Positions 23,804 through 37,179 are shown, numbered from the stretch's first letter. The stretch: DNA of 64,000 nt from Apus apus (GCF_020740795.1 NC_067287.1:34403501-34467500); one strand, 5' to 3'. Notes: generated by a model from the letters alone, not told the origin. Numbers and translations are program-made.

Positions 23804-26737
23804 TTTCATCACCACGTATCTCTTCACAATTTCCTAGTATCCTGTACCAGATAGAGGACAGAAACAACAGCTAAATGCCAAAAGCAAGAACTGGTACAAA
23901 CAAACATGATGTGATGCAGTAAAGTCCTGAGCTAAGATCAGTTGAATGGGCCAAATTGCAGCCCAGTGAACTATTTGAAACCATAAAACCTTCAGTTCTG
24001 AGATGCTGTTCTCTAAATCTGTGCCCAACACCCATTACTGCCAAGAAGTCTTAATATATTTCACTTTAAGTAACTCAGACCTTTGGAAAGATTCCCCAGA
24101 CAGGATGGGCTCCCTCTGCCTCCTTCTATCAGCTGAGAACCCAGCTGTGCTCCTACAATTCATTGCATTCACTCTGGGAGAGATTATGAAACTCTGAAGA
24201 AATTTTACCCCAAACGTGGTGATCGTGTCCATGGTTCTGTACAGTGTGAAAAAACAGCCCCTTGAATCATCATTCTGCTTCACTCAGGAGACACTTGTCC
24301 ATTTATTTCCCCACCTTTTAGATGGTAGTTGTCACAGCAGTTGGTTTAGGACTTGTGGTGAAATGACCACTCATAAAAGGTCAGAAATAACTGCCCATCC
24401 TTCATTTCATGTGCAACCTATGTATTTGTGCCATCATCCTAAAAAAAAACCTATGGAGCCTCACTGCTGAGGCACAAAAGTCAACAAGATCCAGGCTTGA
24501 ACTTGGAGAGTTCACCAGTAAAACATCAACAGACCTCTCCTCCAGATTTCCCTTCCCTGGCATTCACTGGAGACACTGCCTTTGTGCCCCAGCAGCCACT
24601 GGGCTTACAGATGAATCTTCATTTAAAAGAAAAACTTGAAACCTTCTTCAGTGAACACATACAACTCACCTGGTTCTTCCCATGCATGGGGGCAAAAGAC
24701 CATCTCATGACAGTTCTGACGGTTCTCCAAGTCCTCCAGGAAGTATCTAAGGAACAAGAAAACAAGAAAAAGTCAAATGGTTTGTCTGTTTCTCTCTCCA
24801 CCAAAATAATAAGCTTTCTCTTATGTTTTATATTATTTATAGCAGAATTAAGGTTAGGAACCAAAGTAAATAATCTGAATGTTTTCCCTTTCTTTCACTT
24901 CCTTTTACAATGCTGCTGTAAACAATATTATTTCTTGACAATACCTGTTACATTTGCTTCTATCTTTTTGGTTCTTTACATAGTCAAATTTTCCAAGTCA
25001 TGATGTTTCTCTGCATGAAATAGCCCAGATGGCCCAAATTTGGTATTTTGGTTTCTTCATTTATCCTTAAAAGGTAAAGGGTTTCTTGTTTTTCTCCAGG
25101 CTCTACCTTGGATTGTATTAATCTGTGACTGCAGGAAGATAGTTTTAGGCATGGTTATAGTGTGGTTCTCTGTCACAATGACATGACCTCCTGTATGTCA
25201 TATTTCTGGGCCTGATTCTGACCTTCTAAATCCTGTAAGATGGTGCAGGTACAAGATGTCTTCATTTCCTACTGTTTATTTTATAAAGACATTCAGCACA
25301 CCACAGATTTAAGCTTTGTTGGTGCCAACAGCTCCCAGCTGAGAGAACAGAACCAAGCACCCTGTTCCTTCTTTAATAAAGTAAAAAAAATAAAATGGGA
25401 GGCATTTAAAGCATCTAAATGCTTATACATTCCTCAAAATTCAGGTGTTGAAGTCTTCTTTTCTAAGGTGACTTGGCCATTAGATGCCTGGTTACTCTAC
25501 CACATCAGTGCATTCTCCTGAGAATTACTGCAGTGACTGTTCCTTCTGTTGCAGCAGTGCAGCAATGTTTATCAATTCCTCCAACAGCCTTAGATGAAAG
25601 GACTTGTAAATGTAGAATGCATTATTTACTCTCATTAATTCATTTCATCAAGTACCTCTGTGACCCCCTCCTGATGTCCTTTAAAGTTGCTGCTGCATCT
25701 GGAACTGTCTCCAGTTACAGCTGGGATTAGTGTCAGACAAAGTGCAAATGTGAATAACCTGGCCATGAAAGGAAAGGAACTGGCTGTTCACAGGGGTTTT
25801 TATTGGTGTGGTTGTGTATTTTCATACATCCTGTAAACATTAATGAACACACAAAACTTGACTGTCAGCCTACCCTCTTCCTGATGGATGACTTGGTTCA
25901 TTTTAGGCTATGATCCTTGACTTTTTCCTTCAAGTTGCCTGAACTATTCATTCATTTTCCAACCAAAAAAATACTTGAGTTAATTCTTCTGCATCTTTAT
26001 TGCTTCTTAAACTATCCAAAGAGCGCTGGACATGTACCAGAGAAACAGCTTCCATTTTAGAAATAGGAAATTCTTATTCATATTAAAATTAACTGATTAG
26101 GTGAAACCAACAAAAATAGTGCCATAGGATTTAGGAGTTATTTTAAACCAGTTGCAGCTGCTTTAAAAACATCATCATCTTCAAAACATGTTGTTTTCTT
26201 CAAGGAAAAAAAAATATCTTCAGGGCAAGATTATCCCTTATTTGATGTAAAAAAATAAATAGTTTAATCAGTTTTCCTCATCTCACTAATGAGTAAGTCA
26301 AATTGATTTCAGGGACAGATCAGTGATGTGACATACTCTGGGATGCCATCAGGGGTGTGAGCTGCACACACGGTGCTTGTTCTGAGCTGCCTATGAGCTG
26401 TTGGCAGCACTTGGGATTATTACATAGTAGGTATGTGTTATATATAGTATGTAATCATCCCAAATGCTAGGATTGCAACATGAATAGGTAATAAGAAATA
26501 AACTTTACTTCTGATTACATAGGTCTGTGATTAATTGTTTGAACTTTGGCAAATGAAAAAAACTTAATTATTTTTTTTAAAAAACAACAGGAAATGCATG
26601 GTTATTATTTAAGGTTAATTTATATTTTATGGGGGTTATGTGCAGACTATAGCACTTTTTTGGGTTTTGTTTCATTTTTATTCAATTTGGTTTATTACTT
26701 TATTCATTGATTTCCCATAATAATGTTTGTGCTTATA
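23804..26737. other. Unique AT-rich non-coding sequence
   Basis: About 2.9 kb. A 168-codon frame at 24497-25003 has a hydrophobic, low-complexity C-terminal half and no recognisable domain, so I do not call it a gene. No transposon is recognised. Confidence 0.5.
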
Positions 26738-26800
26738 TACTGCCTTTCATCTGAGGTTCATAAAGTACTTAACAAACATGAATCTATTTTTCTCACCACT
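26738..26800 (-). mobile_element. MIR-like (amniote CORE-SINE/L2-type) fragment
   Basis: The plus strand carries TATATACTGCCTTTCATCTG, then TTCATAAAGTACTTAACAAAC. This resembles the reverse complement of the 3' part of old amniote MIR-type elements ('tatagcacctttcat... tcaaagcactttacaaac'). A second copy of the same pattern lies near 28848. The match is short and from memory. Confidence 0.42.
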
Positions 26801-26944
26801 TTTTCTTACACGGCCCTTCTAATGAAACTATCACAGACTGGCCATATATAAATTACACTGAGGTAGCAACAGCAAACAGAACGTGCACCAGAAAAAAACA
26901 AGGCAGTGAAAGCCCCAGATCCTACACCTCAGGTAGCTGTTCCA

Positions 26945-28600
26945 ACTCCTAGCTTACCCTCCCCAAGGACAGGCAGGATTGTGGACAGTATGGCTGCTTT
27001 AGGACTGAGTCGACTCTACAGCCATCACTGAGATGTTCATCTACCCTGTCCTTAAAAGTTTCCAATTATGGAAATGTTCTGGGGAGAGCACAGAATCTGT
27101 TCTGACACTCACAACTACCTGCGCTGCTAGAAACTTTTCTTAATATCTGGTCTAAATCAGTTGCTTCAGGTTTAGCTCATCAGTTCATGTCTTATTCACT
27201 TGGACATGGAGAAAAATTATCCCCTACCTTCTCAGCAGTATCTTCTGAATTTGAAGGCAATTATCAGGTAGCACATTGGTCTTCTCTTCAGCTGAAATAA
27301 CACCAGGTCATTTAATTTTCACTAGGACAGTTGTTCTCATTGCCTGACACTTGCTGTTCTTCTGTCATCTCCTCCATGGAAGGCAGGGCTGAAGACAGAC
27401 AATTTCAGCACAGTGCCTTCCCTTTCCCTGCAGGACACATTTCTCCTGGTGCACCTGGTGGGTGCTTGTATTTTACGCAAGAGCTTGAGTGTTTGAGAGT
27501 TTCTGGTAGTGATGCTCAGTGAGACCCCAGATCTTCCCCTGCAGATCTGCACTGGCACAGCTGGTGGTCAGCACACAACTTCAGCACCTCATCTTGGTCC
27601 TTCCTCAACTCCAGGCTATTTTTCAGACCATTTCTCAAAATTATCAAGTCCTTCAACATTTTTTCTACTTCTGCAGCATGCCTGAATCCCTATGGTGGTA
27701 TTGTCTGCATATTTAATAAGCAGAGCCTTCATTTGATCATCCCAGTTACTAATGAAGACGTTGAGTACTGCTGCACCCAGAGGACCTGGGATCCTGCTGG
27801 CTGGTTGAGCAGTCAACCATTACTAACCTCTCTGTGAACCTGGCTTTCCAGGCAGGCTTGGACCAACCTTAGGGCAGCTTCATGACAGACACACTTTTCC
27901 CAGCTTACTTTTGAAGCTGCCATGTTAAGCTTACAAAGGTCACAGTACACAACACTGTCTAGTTCTCCTATAGCCACTCTAGTCATTCATAGAAAAAAAA
28001 AAGTTGGTTAGAAGCTCAGACTGTCTGCTTTTGACAGATGGCTGTTGTTTCATACTTTCTTGGGTTGTTTTTGTTTGCGTTTGTTTTCTCCTTACGAAGA
28101 ATTTGATTGTTTCTTCAGTTCTGTTTTGTTTTTTTTCTGAGTGGTCTTTAATTTCTCTGATCCTCCTTTTTTCCCTTTTTAAATATAAGGATTTAATTTG
28201 CCCTTTCCCAGGGTCTAGCACTTCATAAATCCTTCACTTTCTCAAAATTAACCTTTAATGGCTCCATTTGACTCACCTCGTTCCTAGCTTCCCAGTGGAA
28301 AGAGACCAAGTCCAGACAATTTAAAAAATGTGCAGCTCCTCCTCCTCCTGACAGTTGCACTCTGATCCATAAAAGAAAAACAGGTATGAAGTATGTTAGC
28401 TTTCTCAGTGGTACCTATCAATAAAATTGCTGTCTAAACCAGTAGACCAGCTCTCTCCATCATCATTGATACTCTGTATTCCTTCCTGGTGTGACTTTGT
28501 GCCCTAATGAAAAGGCTGACTACTGCAATAACCAGGAGAAAATCCTGCAGAATCACACTTCTACATTTATTTTACCTTGTACAATATATCGTGATTAAAC
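26945..28600 (-). mobile_element. Ancient, highly decayed CR1/L3-clade LINE with reverse-transcriptase remnant
   Basis: Blocks across 1.6 kb match, in order, the reverse complement of an old amniote CR1/L3-type element. At the 3' side, 27053-27260 includes 'ccttaaaagtttccaa' and 'cttaatatctggtctaaatc', the end of ORF2. At 27616-27816 the minus frame reads GPLGAAVLNVFISNW and LLIKYADNTTIG, which are the reverse-transcriptase B and C motifs. The catalytic pair usually written FADD is here YADN (about 27700-27711), with the second Asp lost. Upstream in the element, 28165-28215 (TTTGCCCTTTCCCAGGGTC) and 28360-28470 fit the fingers/palm and N-terminal regions. The element has no long frame and is far more diverged than the other CR1 copies, so it is much older. 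The limits are approximate. Confidence 0.6.
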
Positions 28601-28626
28601 CAGTCTTATCAGCATAAAGGGCTACT

Positions 28627-28665
28627 TGTAAGGAAAACAAAAACAAAAACAAAACAACATAACCT
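28627..28665. repeat. AAAAC-type low-complexity run
   Basis: Several CAAAAA/CAAAA units in tandem. Confidence 0.8.
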
Positions 28666-28844
28666 TTGGGCATCTTCATATTCCTCCCACTTCATGTATG
28701 AGATTCTTACAGAAACATAGATTTGACAGGAGTCTCAAGCAGTTTCCATAAAAGGTTCTTTAACCACAGGCACTCACTACTTTCATTCTGCTTGACATTT
28801 AATAGATTTCACCTACATGGTTACAATATATGTGGTGGTGATAT

Positions 28845-29030
28845 AGCACTTGACATCAGAAGAGTTCAAAGCACTTTCCACATTGAACTTTTTAATAAGG
28901 CAAAAGTAAGTAAAGTGACTTTCCTGAGGTCGCCCAGCAAGTTATTGGCTGAGCCAAGAACACAGTCCAGACCTCCCCAAGCCCAGGCCAGTGCTCCATC
29001 ATTATGCCATCCAGACTCCCATCTTATTAA
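28845..29030 (-). mobile_element. MIR-like (CORE-SINE) element
   Basis: The plus strand shows GATATAGCACTTGACATC and TTCAAAGCACTTTCCAC. These are followed by AAGTGACTTTCCTGAGGTCG, CCCAGCAAGTTATTGGC and CCAGTGCTCCATC. This is the order seen in the reverse complement of MIR-type SINEs, where 'ttaagtgacttgcccaaggtca' and 'agtggcagagcc' are the conserved core. The element therefore reads on the minus strand. The match to the core is good for such an old family, but the exact subfamily cannot be told by eye. Confidence 0.58.
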
Positions 29031-30749
29031 TGCTCAGTCTAAATATATTCTTGTAGCAATTGATTTAATGCCATTAGTTTCAGACAGCTAGTCCAAAGCT
29101 CCTTTAGTGATCCAGGCTCCAGGGATTTGCTGGAACAAAAAACTTAAGGACTGATCCAGAAAAAAAAACATCATGACTTTTTTTGGAAGCCTACTTGTTT
29201 TAGTTGAAAAGGTATTTCAAAGGACAATGATCATCTAATTCTAAATCCACTGAAACTCAACACAAAGGTTACATTCAACTGAGTATGTTTGTGATCAAGC
29301 CCACAATGTTCTTCTGTTTCATTTTCAGACCATAAAGTTGAATAAAGATGCATGGCCTTAATTAATGGAATGAAGTCAAGATAGTGATCACAATGCATGA
29401 AAAGATAATTAAGTAAAAAAACCTTAGGGTCTTCAAGAGATAACAGAGGTGAATGGTAGTGGGGGCTGCAGAAACATTACATTCATCTGCCACCCCTTGG
29501 GCACAAGAGCAGATAAAGGTTCTGAGTGAATTACGGAAGAGGACCAGATTAAAACAGCAACAAAAGGGAGATAAAGAATATTCACATAAAGATATGAAAA
29601 AGACTTCAGACTGCCTAAGTCCTCTGAGAATGGCTAGAAGGGTTCAGCCCAAGACCTCAGAAGATGGCAGAAGACCTGAAGAGCTCAAAGAAAGGTACAT
29701 ATTCATTAATCACGTGTGTGAGAGCACAGGGGAATTGGGACAGAGAGAAAAACACGTACTAAGAGAAAGATCAAGAAGAGGTATAAAAATCTTTATATCA
29801 AATAAGCCACATAAGTCTTCTGTGCTTCTGCCTTTCATAATCCATCGTGTTGAACTAGGTTGGGGAGCAGAAGGTAAATACACTTTTCAATCTAGCGTTG
29901 CAGAGCTGTATCTAGATTTGCTCACTCACCTGGATTTCTCCATGGAGCAGTTTCAAGTTGCTGTAGCTTTCAGAAAGCTCTGCTTGTGCTGTGTGTTTCT
30001 CCAGGATTGTGTTTCAAATAATGGAGTATTGTCTTCTTTCCATTAACATGGTATCTTTCCTTCATGGGACATTTGTTTCTCTTGTACAGTTAGCCTTGTT
30101 GGTAGTCTTTGAATCAGACCTTATTCTTTGTAGTGCTTTTTAATTGACATTATAGAACAATGCCAGTTACTATGTTCTGTGTCAATGAAATGTATAACTT
30201 TTGCAATTTAGAATGGCTTATTTTTATTGTCTTTGCTCCAATATGGATGTTGGTATTCTTTACAGCTAATCTTGTAATGGAAGAGCTTGTTTTCCACAGC
30301 TGATTGTGTTAAGAGAATGCATTGTGCTTCCAATACTTTCATGTCTACACAGATAAAATCTAAAATGTAAGATACAAATTCAATTATTTCAAGAGAAAAT
30401 TTAAGAAATGCAATAATATAGAACAGGAAAATACTTTCTCATCAGTTCTGAGCAGAAATAGTCCTAAACAAAAGGTCAACTTAAATCTCATCCTGCCAAA
30501 TGTTCAGCATATTTATACCACAGTTTTACATGGACGTAGGGACCAAGCATCTGAACTTCCATTTACATTCAGATTCAGTGTCCACCCAGCATGATGCATT
30601 TTACTATCTGAATACATTCTAGTCTCAAAGAATAACTGAGGTTTGAAACAGTACATCTTGGAGAGGAAACATTTAGAGAAGCAGCAGCTATAACAAAACA
30701 AAAAAAAAATCTCATTATGCTTTGTACTACAAATACCACTGTAGTTACC
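29031..30749. other. Unique sequence with a 197-codon open frame of unknown meaning
   Basis: The longest open frame outside repeats runs 29453-30046 on the plus strand. Its N-terminal two thirds is charged (rich in Lys, Arg, Glu) and its last 50 residues are hydrophobic with several Cys. I recognise no domain, signal peptide or homolog. No ribosome-context, upstream exon or conserved neighbour supports it. It could be chance, part of an lncRNA, or part of an unrecognised old LTR element. The following 30050-30480 is AT-rich, like a 3' UTR, but nothing proves transcription. Confidence 0.4.
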
Positions 30750-30995
30750 CATAGAATCATAGAATCCTAGGGGTTGGAAGGGACCTCAAAAGATCATCTA
30801 GTCCAACCCCCCTGCCAGAGCAGGGTCACCTAGAGTACATCACACAGGAACGTGTCCAGGCGGGTTTTGAATGTCTCCAGTGAAGGAGACTCCACAACCT
30901 CTCTGGGCAGCCTGTTCCAGGGCTCTGTCACTCTCACAGTAAAAAAAATTTTTCTGATATTCACCTTAAACCTCCTATGCTCCATGTACCCACTA
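30750..30995 (-). mobile_element. CR1 LINE 3'-end fragment, minus strand (copy 8)
   Basis: The plus strand begins CATAGAATCATAGAATCC, the reverse complement of the CR1 terminal octamers. It is followed by GGTTGGAAGGGACCTC and TAGTCCAACCCCCCTGCC. On the minus strand the ORF2 end reads [13 protein letters not shown] and [18 protein letters not shown] and stops normally after LCDVL. The copy has intact terminal octamers and few visible changes, so it is probably one of the youngest here. It is the only clearly minus-strand young CR1. Confidence 0.97.
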
Positions 30996-31103
30996 TGAGA
31001 TATAAATATACTTTTAAGCATAAGCATATATATTTATATCAAGTATATACAAATATACTTTTTATGAAGCATATACAAATGTATTTCAAATACACTTTTG
31101 ATG
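30996..31103. repeat. AT-rich degenerate tandem repeat beside CR1 copy 8
   Basis: TATA-rich sequence with an imperfect duplication of about 26 bases: AAGTATATACAAATATAC at 31041 and AAGCATATACAAATGTAT at 31067. It directly abuts the truncated 5' end of the CR1. Confidence 0.7.
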
Positions 31104-33095
31104 ACAAAGCAGAAGAGAAAAGCCTGTGACTCACATTTAGGCTGTGGAGCAGGTTGACATGCAAATCTATCAAGTCAATCACAGGAGATTTTTCTCTGTA
31201 GGTAGCAAGCAAACACCTCTCAATATACATCTCATGTGACTGACGTCCTGGTGTCAGAACTCGAGCTCTGAATCTTCAGCAAATTGCTCATCCCACATAT
31301 AATAAGCTACTGTGTCTTATGTCTGCCATGAGCCCTCCTTGAATCCCCTGCTGCTCTGTTTGTGTTAGACTGTTTATCACCACACTGGTCTCAAATCACA
31401 GGAGCAGTGGAACACCTGCTTCATGCACTCGCCTGCTAGCTCTGAACTTGGAGTACTTGAAGGAAACCATTTATATATCTCACACACTGTAACTTGCAGC
31501 ATCCTATCACTAGTCACGGATCATATTGCAGCAGTCCACAATCCTTCAAGCCTTAAAATCCTTGCCATTTCTACTGGCTGCCCCTCAGCAGCCCAACCTG
31601 CATCATCAGCTCCTGTCTCAGCAACATGCAACTGCAATCAACATTACTTACAGCCTTCCAAGAAAACATAAGAAGGTTCAGGAGCCTGCTGCTTCCTTCC
31701 TAACACAATATTGTATTTCCTAACTCTGTTATGTTTGTTTCTTCTCTGAAGCAGTATGAATTATGTCCCCTCCTTTGGTTTGGTTTGTGACTTTTTGCCT
31801 TCAGTAAGGAGAAGCACAAGGTAGGGAAGGTCACTTTTATTGCCTTTTTGGACAACAGTAGCTCAAGGATGGAGATTACAACTTAGAAAAACAGCTGCAC
31901 CTCCTTGCTCACAGAAGTATATTGTCTGTGTTCAATTGTGGTTATAGGAGGGTGTGCTATTTGTATTGGCTTTGTTAAGGCTGAAGTTGCTGCCTTCTCT
32001 TACCCAAGCACAAACCTCATGGTTTTAATAATTTTCAGAGAAGTTAGTTTTGCCTTTCACCTGAGTAAAATCCAAGCCTTCTTTTACCCTCTAGGACTAG
32101 TGCTCATGCAAAAACCTGTGCAAAGACATACATATTCACTAACTCAAACTGGAAATAGATGGCTTTGGGGGCCTTGGTGTGCTTGAACATTTTCCCTTTG
32201 CATCAGCCATGGCTCTGCTGTGTGCTACCCTACCTGTGAGAAGTTTCTTCAGCTGTTCTGTGCTAAGGGAAAATTTGCACTACATCAGGCTGATGTTGCC
32301 CACATAAGCTGAACTGAGTCTAGTGCTTTCAGAGGTAAAAACATGAAATGGCCAGGAAGTATCTATTTCCTTTTGTGAAATGTTTCTATGGGTCCAATGT
32401 ATGAAATGGTACTGAGAGAATTCAGCACATCTTGTGAAGATGGTTTAAAAATATCTTTTCAAGCAGCAAAGCCACCACGTGTCTGTAGATGTCGTAACAA
32501 TTTCTGCATCAGGGGCTGTGTTGTATGAACATAAATTTTTTATTTCTACAAAGCTGAAAGCTGGTAGCGTCAGCATTTTTAATTCTGCTCATGAAAGGAA
32601 AAATGATAATGACAAACTCTTTTTATGGAAATATCTAAAGAATCACTGAAAAGAAAAAAAAATCTGCAGCTACCCTCCTCTTTTGAAAGTGGCATGTCTA
32701 AATGCCATACATCTTTTCAGCAACTGAAAATGCAATGGTAGTGGAAAGTTTCCTTCACAAATTACCACAGCATTTTTTTCTCTACTGGAACACCTGTATT
32801 TGGTAAAGCTGCAGAAATACCAGGGTTATACTAGTTTGCAGATCTTTTCCATCTTCCCAAAAAAACCCCTAACTCTTAGCCTACAATAATGATGATCTTT
32901 GGCCAAACTCACTGAAAGGACACACACATGCCAGGGGACAAAACAGGGGCATTTGATTTCAGAAATGCTCGCTTTGACAGCCAGCTGGGTGGGGTTTGTT
33001 TCTTCAGATAAACTTTCACAAAACAGACACTTCCTAGTACTAAGTCTGGAGCCAATAAAACTGTGACAGAAATCTTAAGGAATGTACACTTCCTT

Positions 33096-33120
33096 AAAAA
33101 AACCAACCAAACAAACACAA
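33096..33120. repeat. A/C-rich low-complexity run
   Basis: AAAAAAACC followed by AACC/AAAC units. Confidence 0.75.
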
Positions 33121-36100
33121 CTTTAAAAGACTTTTGAATATTATTGCCATGCTTTTTGGCAGTTTCTAATAGTCTAACAGTAATCTTATGGACCCAGGAC
33201 TGATGTGTTCATAAAATCCAGGACAGCTAACGAAGCAGGTGATGCTTATTCTAGTACAAACAGAAGTTTTCACATGGGACATCATGGAAAGTTTAACTTT
33301 ATGAGTTCATCGGGGTTGAAGAGAAAACAAGAAATAAACATAAATATTTACATAAACTCGAGAAAGTTTTCTCATGTATCTATGAAGGCAACTTCCTGAG
33401 GATTTTCAAATCCATCTCATATCATTAGCACTTGATAAGCAGTCTTAGGATTGTTTGTTTTCACTTCAAGGTATATCCCTGATAGACCATCTCCTCAGGA
33501 AAACATCATATTGATTTTATCAATAAAATGTACCAGCCAAAAAGAGTATTTGAATTAATCTATTCCACTGGCAGCTGAACAATTTGTTTCATGTTGGAAG
33601 GAAAAATATTTTATCATTACAGGTATTTTTCAAACAAATCTAGGCCTGGCTTCAGTATCTGGAAATGTAGTACACATTTTCAAACTCAATTGTGAAAGCA
33701 AAATTCAGTAACTGCATCTCCACATGCATGATTCATCTCAGATATTTAGAAACAAACTTAAGATTTGTAAACACAAGTGCAAAACTATGGACAAAACATG
33801 AAGTCACATAAAGAAAGTCAATATTATCAATATTTACCTCCTACCTGAGAACTAAGTCTAAGGATTTAATGCCCCAAAAATGTGCCATCTGACATATAAT
33901 TGTTAACATTAAGTCACGTGTTACTTTTAAAGAAAGAAACATTGTCATAGATTCAAGGTCTTTTTGGTTAATAGATGGTAGCATGCAAAGGCTATGACAT
34001 TTGTTATTTTTGGCAAAGGCTAGCTATGTACAGGGAATTAAAATGCAAATCTCCTTTGTATAATGAAGGCGCATATACACAGCACTGAAAATGTGCCCTA
34101 AGTATAAAAATGAGTGAATAAAGGGTTGCATTCTTAACCTACTCACTGACTTTTACACTTCTAATTTACTATTCCCATCCATGCTATTGCTAGAGGAGTC
34201 ATCTACTGAAAGCTCATTTTATAGTGAAGACCAAAACTATTAAGAAAGGAAGCAACTGCTTCTGCTACTTTGAAAGACAAGACCTTGACATGCTGTGCAT
34301 GCTGCCTGAATTTAAAGATACTTAGTTTGTCTTTCAAATGAAGATTGTGTCAAATCTAACCTAACACAACCCATCTTTAAATCACAAGTCATATTAATCA
34401 TGAGCTAGGGTATTCCTGGCCTGTTTCTACTGACTGTATTTAATATAAAACACATCACTCAGCCATGTCAGAAAAATTAGAGTCCAACTCCCATTTGTCT
34501 GCAGCATCAAATCATCTGGTAATGCAAATAAAAGCACATCACAACTTGTAGCTTGAGCTTTGGATTGCAGAATAACAGTGTGAAATAATAACTGGCACAG
34601 TTAGGTCTAGGATAGTTCCAAAAATACTTTATACTGCACACAGCAAAGAAATATTAATAGATCAGAGCACCTGTGCTTTTTATCACCATGATCTGGCACT
34701 ATATATACTTGCCTATCAATGAAACATGTCACCTAAGACATTTCTCTATGTTCTCATGCAGCAGCAGTCTTTTTCATTTCACCTCAATTGCAGTCCAGCT
34801 CTTGAGGGGCTCGTGGTAAAAACTGCTTGCCTTTCTGCAGGTGTATTTCTATGGCCAGTTAGAGCTGGTATTTGACACTGTTAAACCTCCTCACTCCATC
34901 TTTACTCTTGCAACAAGCAAAGAATCAATAGAGCAAGGAGTGTGTGAGAAGGCTACTTGTCAGCAGAGCCATCAAACCTGTTTACTACAATCAGAATAAT
35001 TGTAGTATTGTCCACGTCAGTTCACTGATGATGAATGATGCAAAAGAAAAGAACAACTGACTTGGGCTCTCAGATCTCCCTTTGAATTTCCATGAAGGGA
35101 GTAAACAGTTCTGTGAAGAGTAAAAACACTGGAAGTGGGATTTGTGCCCTGTGGTTCGACTATCGCGTGTCCAAAAGTGCAAATTTTCATTGAGTTTCCT
35201 CAGTGAGACAAAATAAAGAGAGGGTTTCTGTGTGGAGTCTCTGCTGTCTAACAAGAGCTGAACTGCCAATAAACTCTCTAATGTAAGACAAGTCAGGTGC
35301 TGGGAATTTGGAGTAGACCTTTTGAATTGAAGAAAGTGTAACAGCACAAAATTACAAATTACAACAGACACCCTACACAGTCAAATGCTGAACAAACCAG
35401 TTAGACCATTTCTTTATATAATGCAAGAAGTGTTAAATTCCTGCAACTAGTGTACCTGGTTTTAATCCTCACACACTGTAAAACACAGTCCAGCCAAAGC
35501 TAACATTACCTGCATGATTTCTCAGGAGTTCACAACAAGACTGAGGTAATCACTGATTTTTTTAAGCAGTGACTTGTAAGCTACAAGCATAAGGAGCTGT
35601 TGGTATGAAGTATAAGAACTCAATTCTTTCCCACAGAAACATGGAAAATGGCTCTTCTTCAAGAAAATATTTTTAAGGAAATAAAAAAACAGGTAGTGCA
35701 AGTCCTTGCTGAAAGCTGAACACATGTATGCATTTTCACCACACAGAATAAGTCATATTAATCATTCTGAAAATCCTACATTAGAATAGCATATTTTCAT
35801 CAATTCAACTACAAAACTGCAAGACAGACATCAAAAAGCTCCTGTCCTGGTGGTGGCTGTATGTCTCACTCATTTACAGCTTTGAATTACTGAAGACTTT
35901 TGGGTGATTCTTTGCATAATATCAGCACAGAAACGTGCTCCAACAGTCAGTCGGAAAAAATACCTCAATGGACTTAATCCTAAAACCTACCTCTGACAGT
36001 GAGACTCTTGCCTGGCACAGAGTGTCGGGTGGATTCTGGTGATGTGACAGAGCTTTTGCTGGTTATTTCATTCCCAATACATGGTCACTGTTGGCAAAAT

Positions 36101-37179
36101 GAAAACGATTCCCAGCTGAATTCATATTAGATCCTCCTATTATCTTCCTAAGAGCTTAAAAATAAGTAGATAACATTTTATGTTTAACAAGTAATATTTC
36201 ACTGATTTAGGAACGTTAGTAACAACGTGAACTTCAAATTTCAAATCACATATATGCACAAAGATACGTGCGTACCTATTTGTGTGTAAAATACACACAC
36301 CTTTAAGAGGAACTGAAAAGTACATGCATAACACACACATATATAGAACTCAGATGTATAGACATAGTTTTCCTCCACGACTAGAAAACTAGAATGCAAT
36401 AAATCCATTTATAATCATCCTCCCAGCACAAGAAAAGTTTCTCATAAATGTTACTTGACCTTTTCAGAAAAGGTCACCAAAAGGCCATCGATCTCTCATT
36501 GGATTTCGATTACACACACTTGGAACCAAGGATCTTTACTTTTACTGCTCTCATTTATCACAGAATGTTGATTACAGGAAACATCCAAATTCTGACATTT
36601 CAAAGGTCAGTTTGCAATTTTTTAAAATTCCTGTCCATTATTCATTTTTACTGCATCCTCTGTTCCACAAGTAATCCATTAGAAACACGTTTACTTCTTG
36701 AGCTAAATAACCTACATCAAAAGCTCAGATTCAAGTGGAATTAAAAAATACTAAGATTAAAGACAGCTGATGGTGCTAGTTATTCATCAGGGGAAAATAT
36801 TTTGCTCAAAATAAACATCTTTAGGTTTATGCAGATGTAGGAGTGGTTGACTGGGTGTTTTGGGCGTAATGGGGATCGCTGCTGTTGTTACTGAGACTAG
36901 TCTAGTTAAAGGAGAGATACCAAACCTGAAAACAAGCTGTGTGTCCAGTTGTAATTTCTGAGTTCCCACATTGCCATGTGTAATGTCAGTAGCATCACAT
37001 CTCCCCACATTGCTTGAGTTCATCAAGTTCATGCTCAGGCAACATGGCCAGCTTGTCTGATCAGCTCCTTCCTTCTGTTTGCACATTTCAGTGGAACACA
37101 TTTGCTTTTTAAATGCTCACCATTGTCTTCTCCCCTACGTTTCAGTCATTTGATCTGTAAAAACTGTCATGGATTACAC

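Noticed and set aside
23526-23867. Minus-strand frame of 113 codons
   Set aside because: It is antisense to CR1 copy 7 and has no independent support.
24497-25003. Plus-strand frame of 168 codons with a hydrophobic end
   Set aside because: The hydrophobic part reflects T-rich composition. Overlapping frames exist and no homolog or splice structure is recognised.
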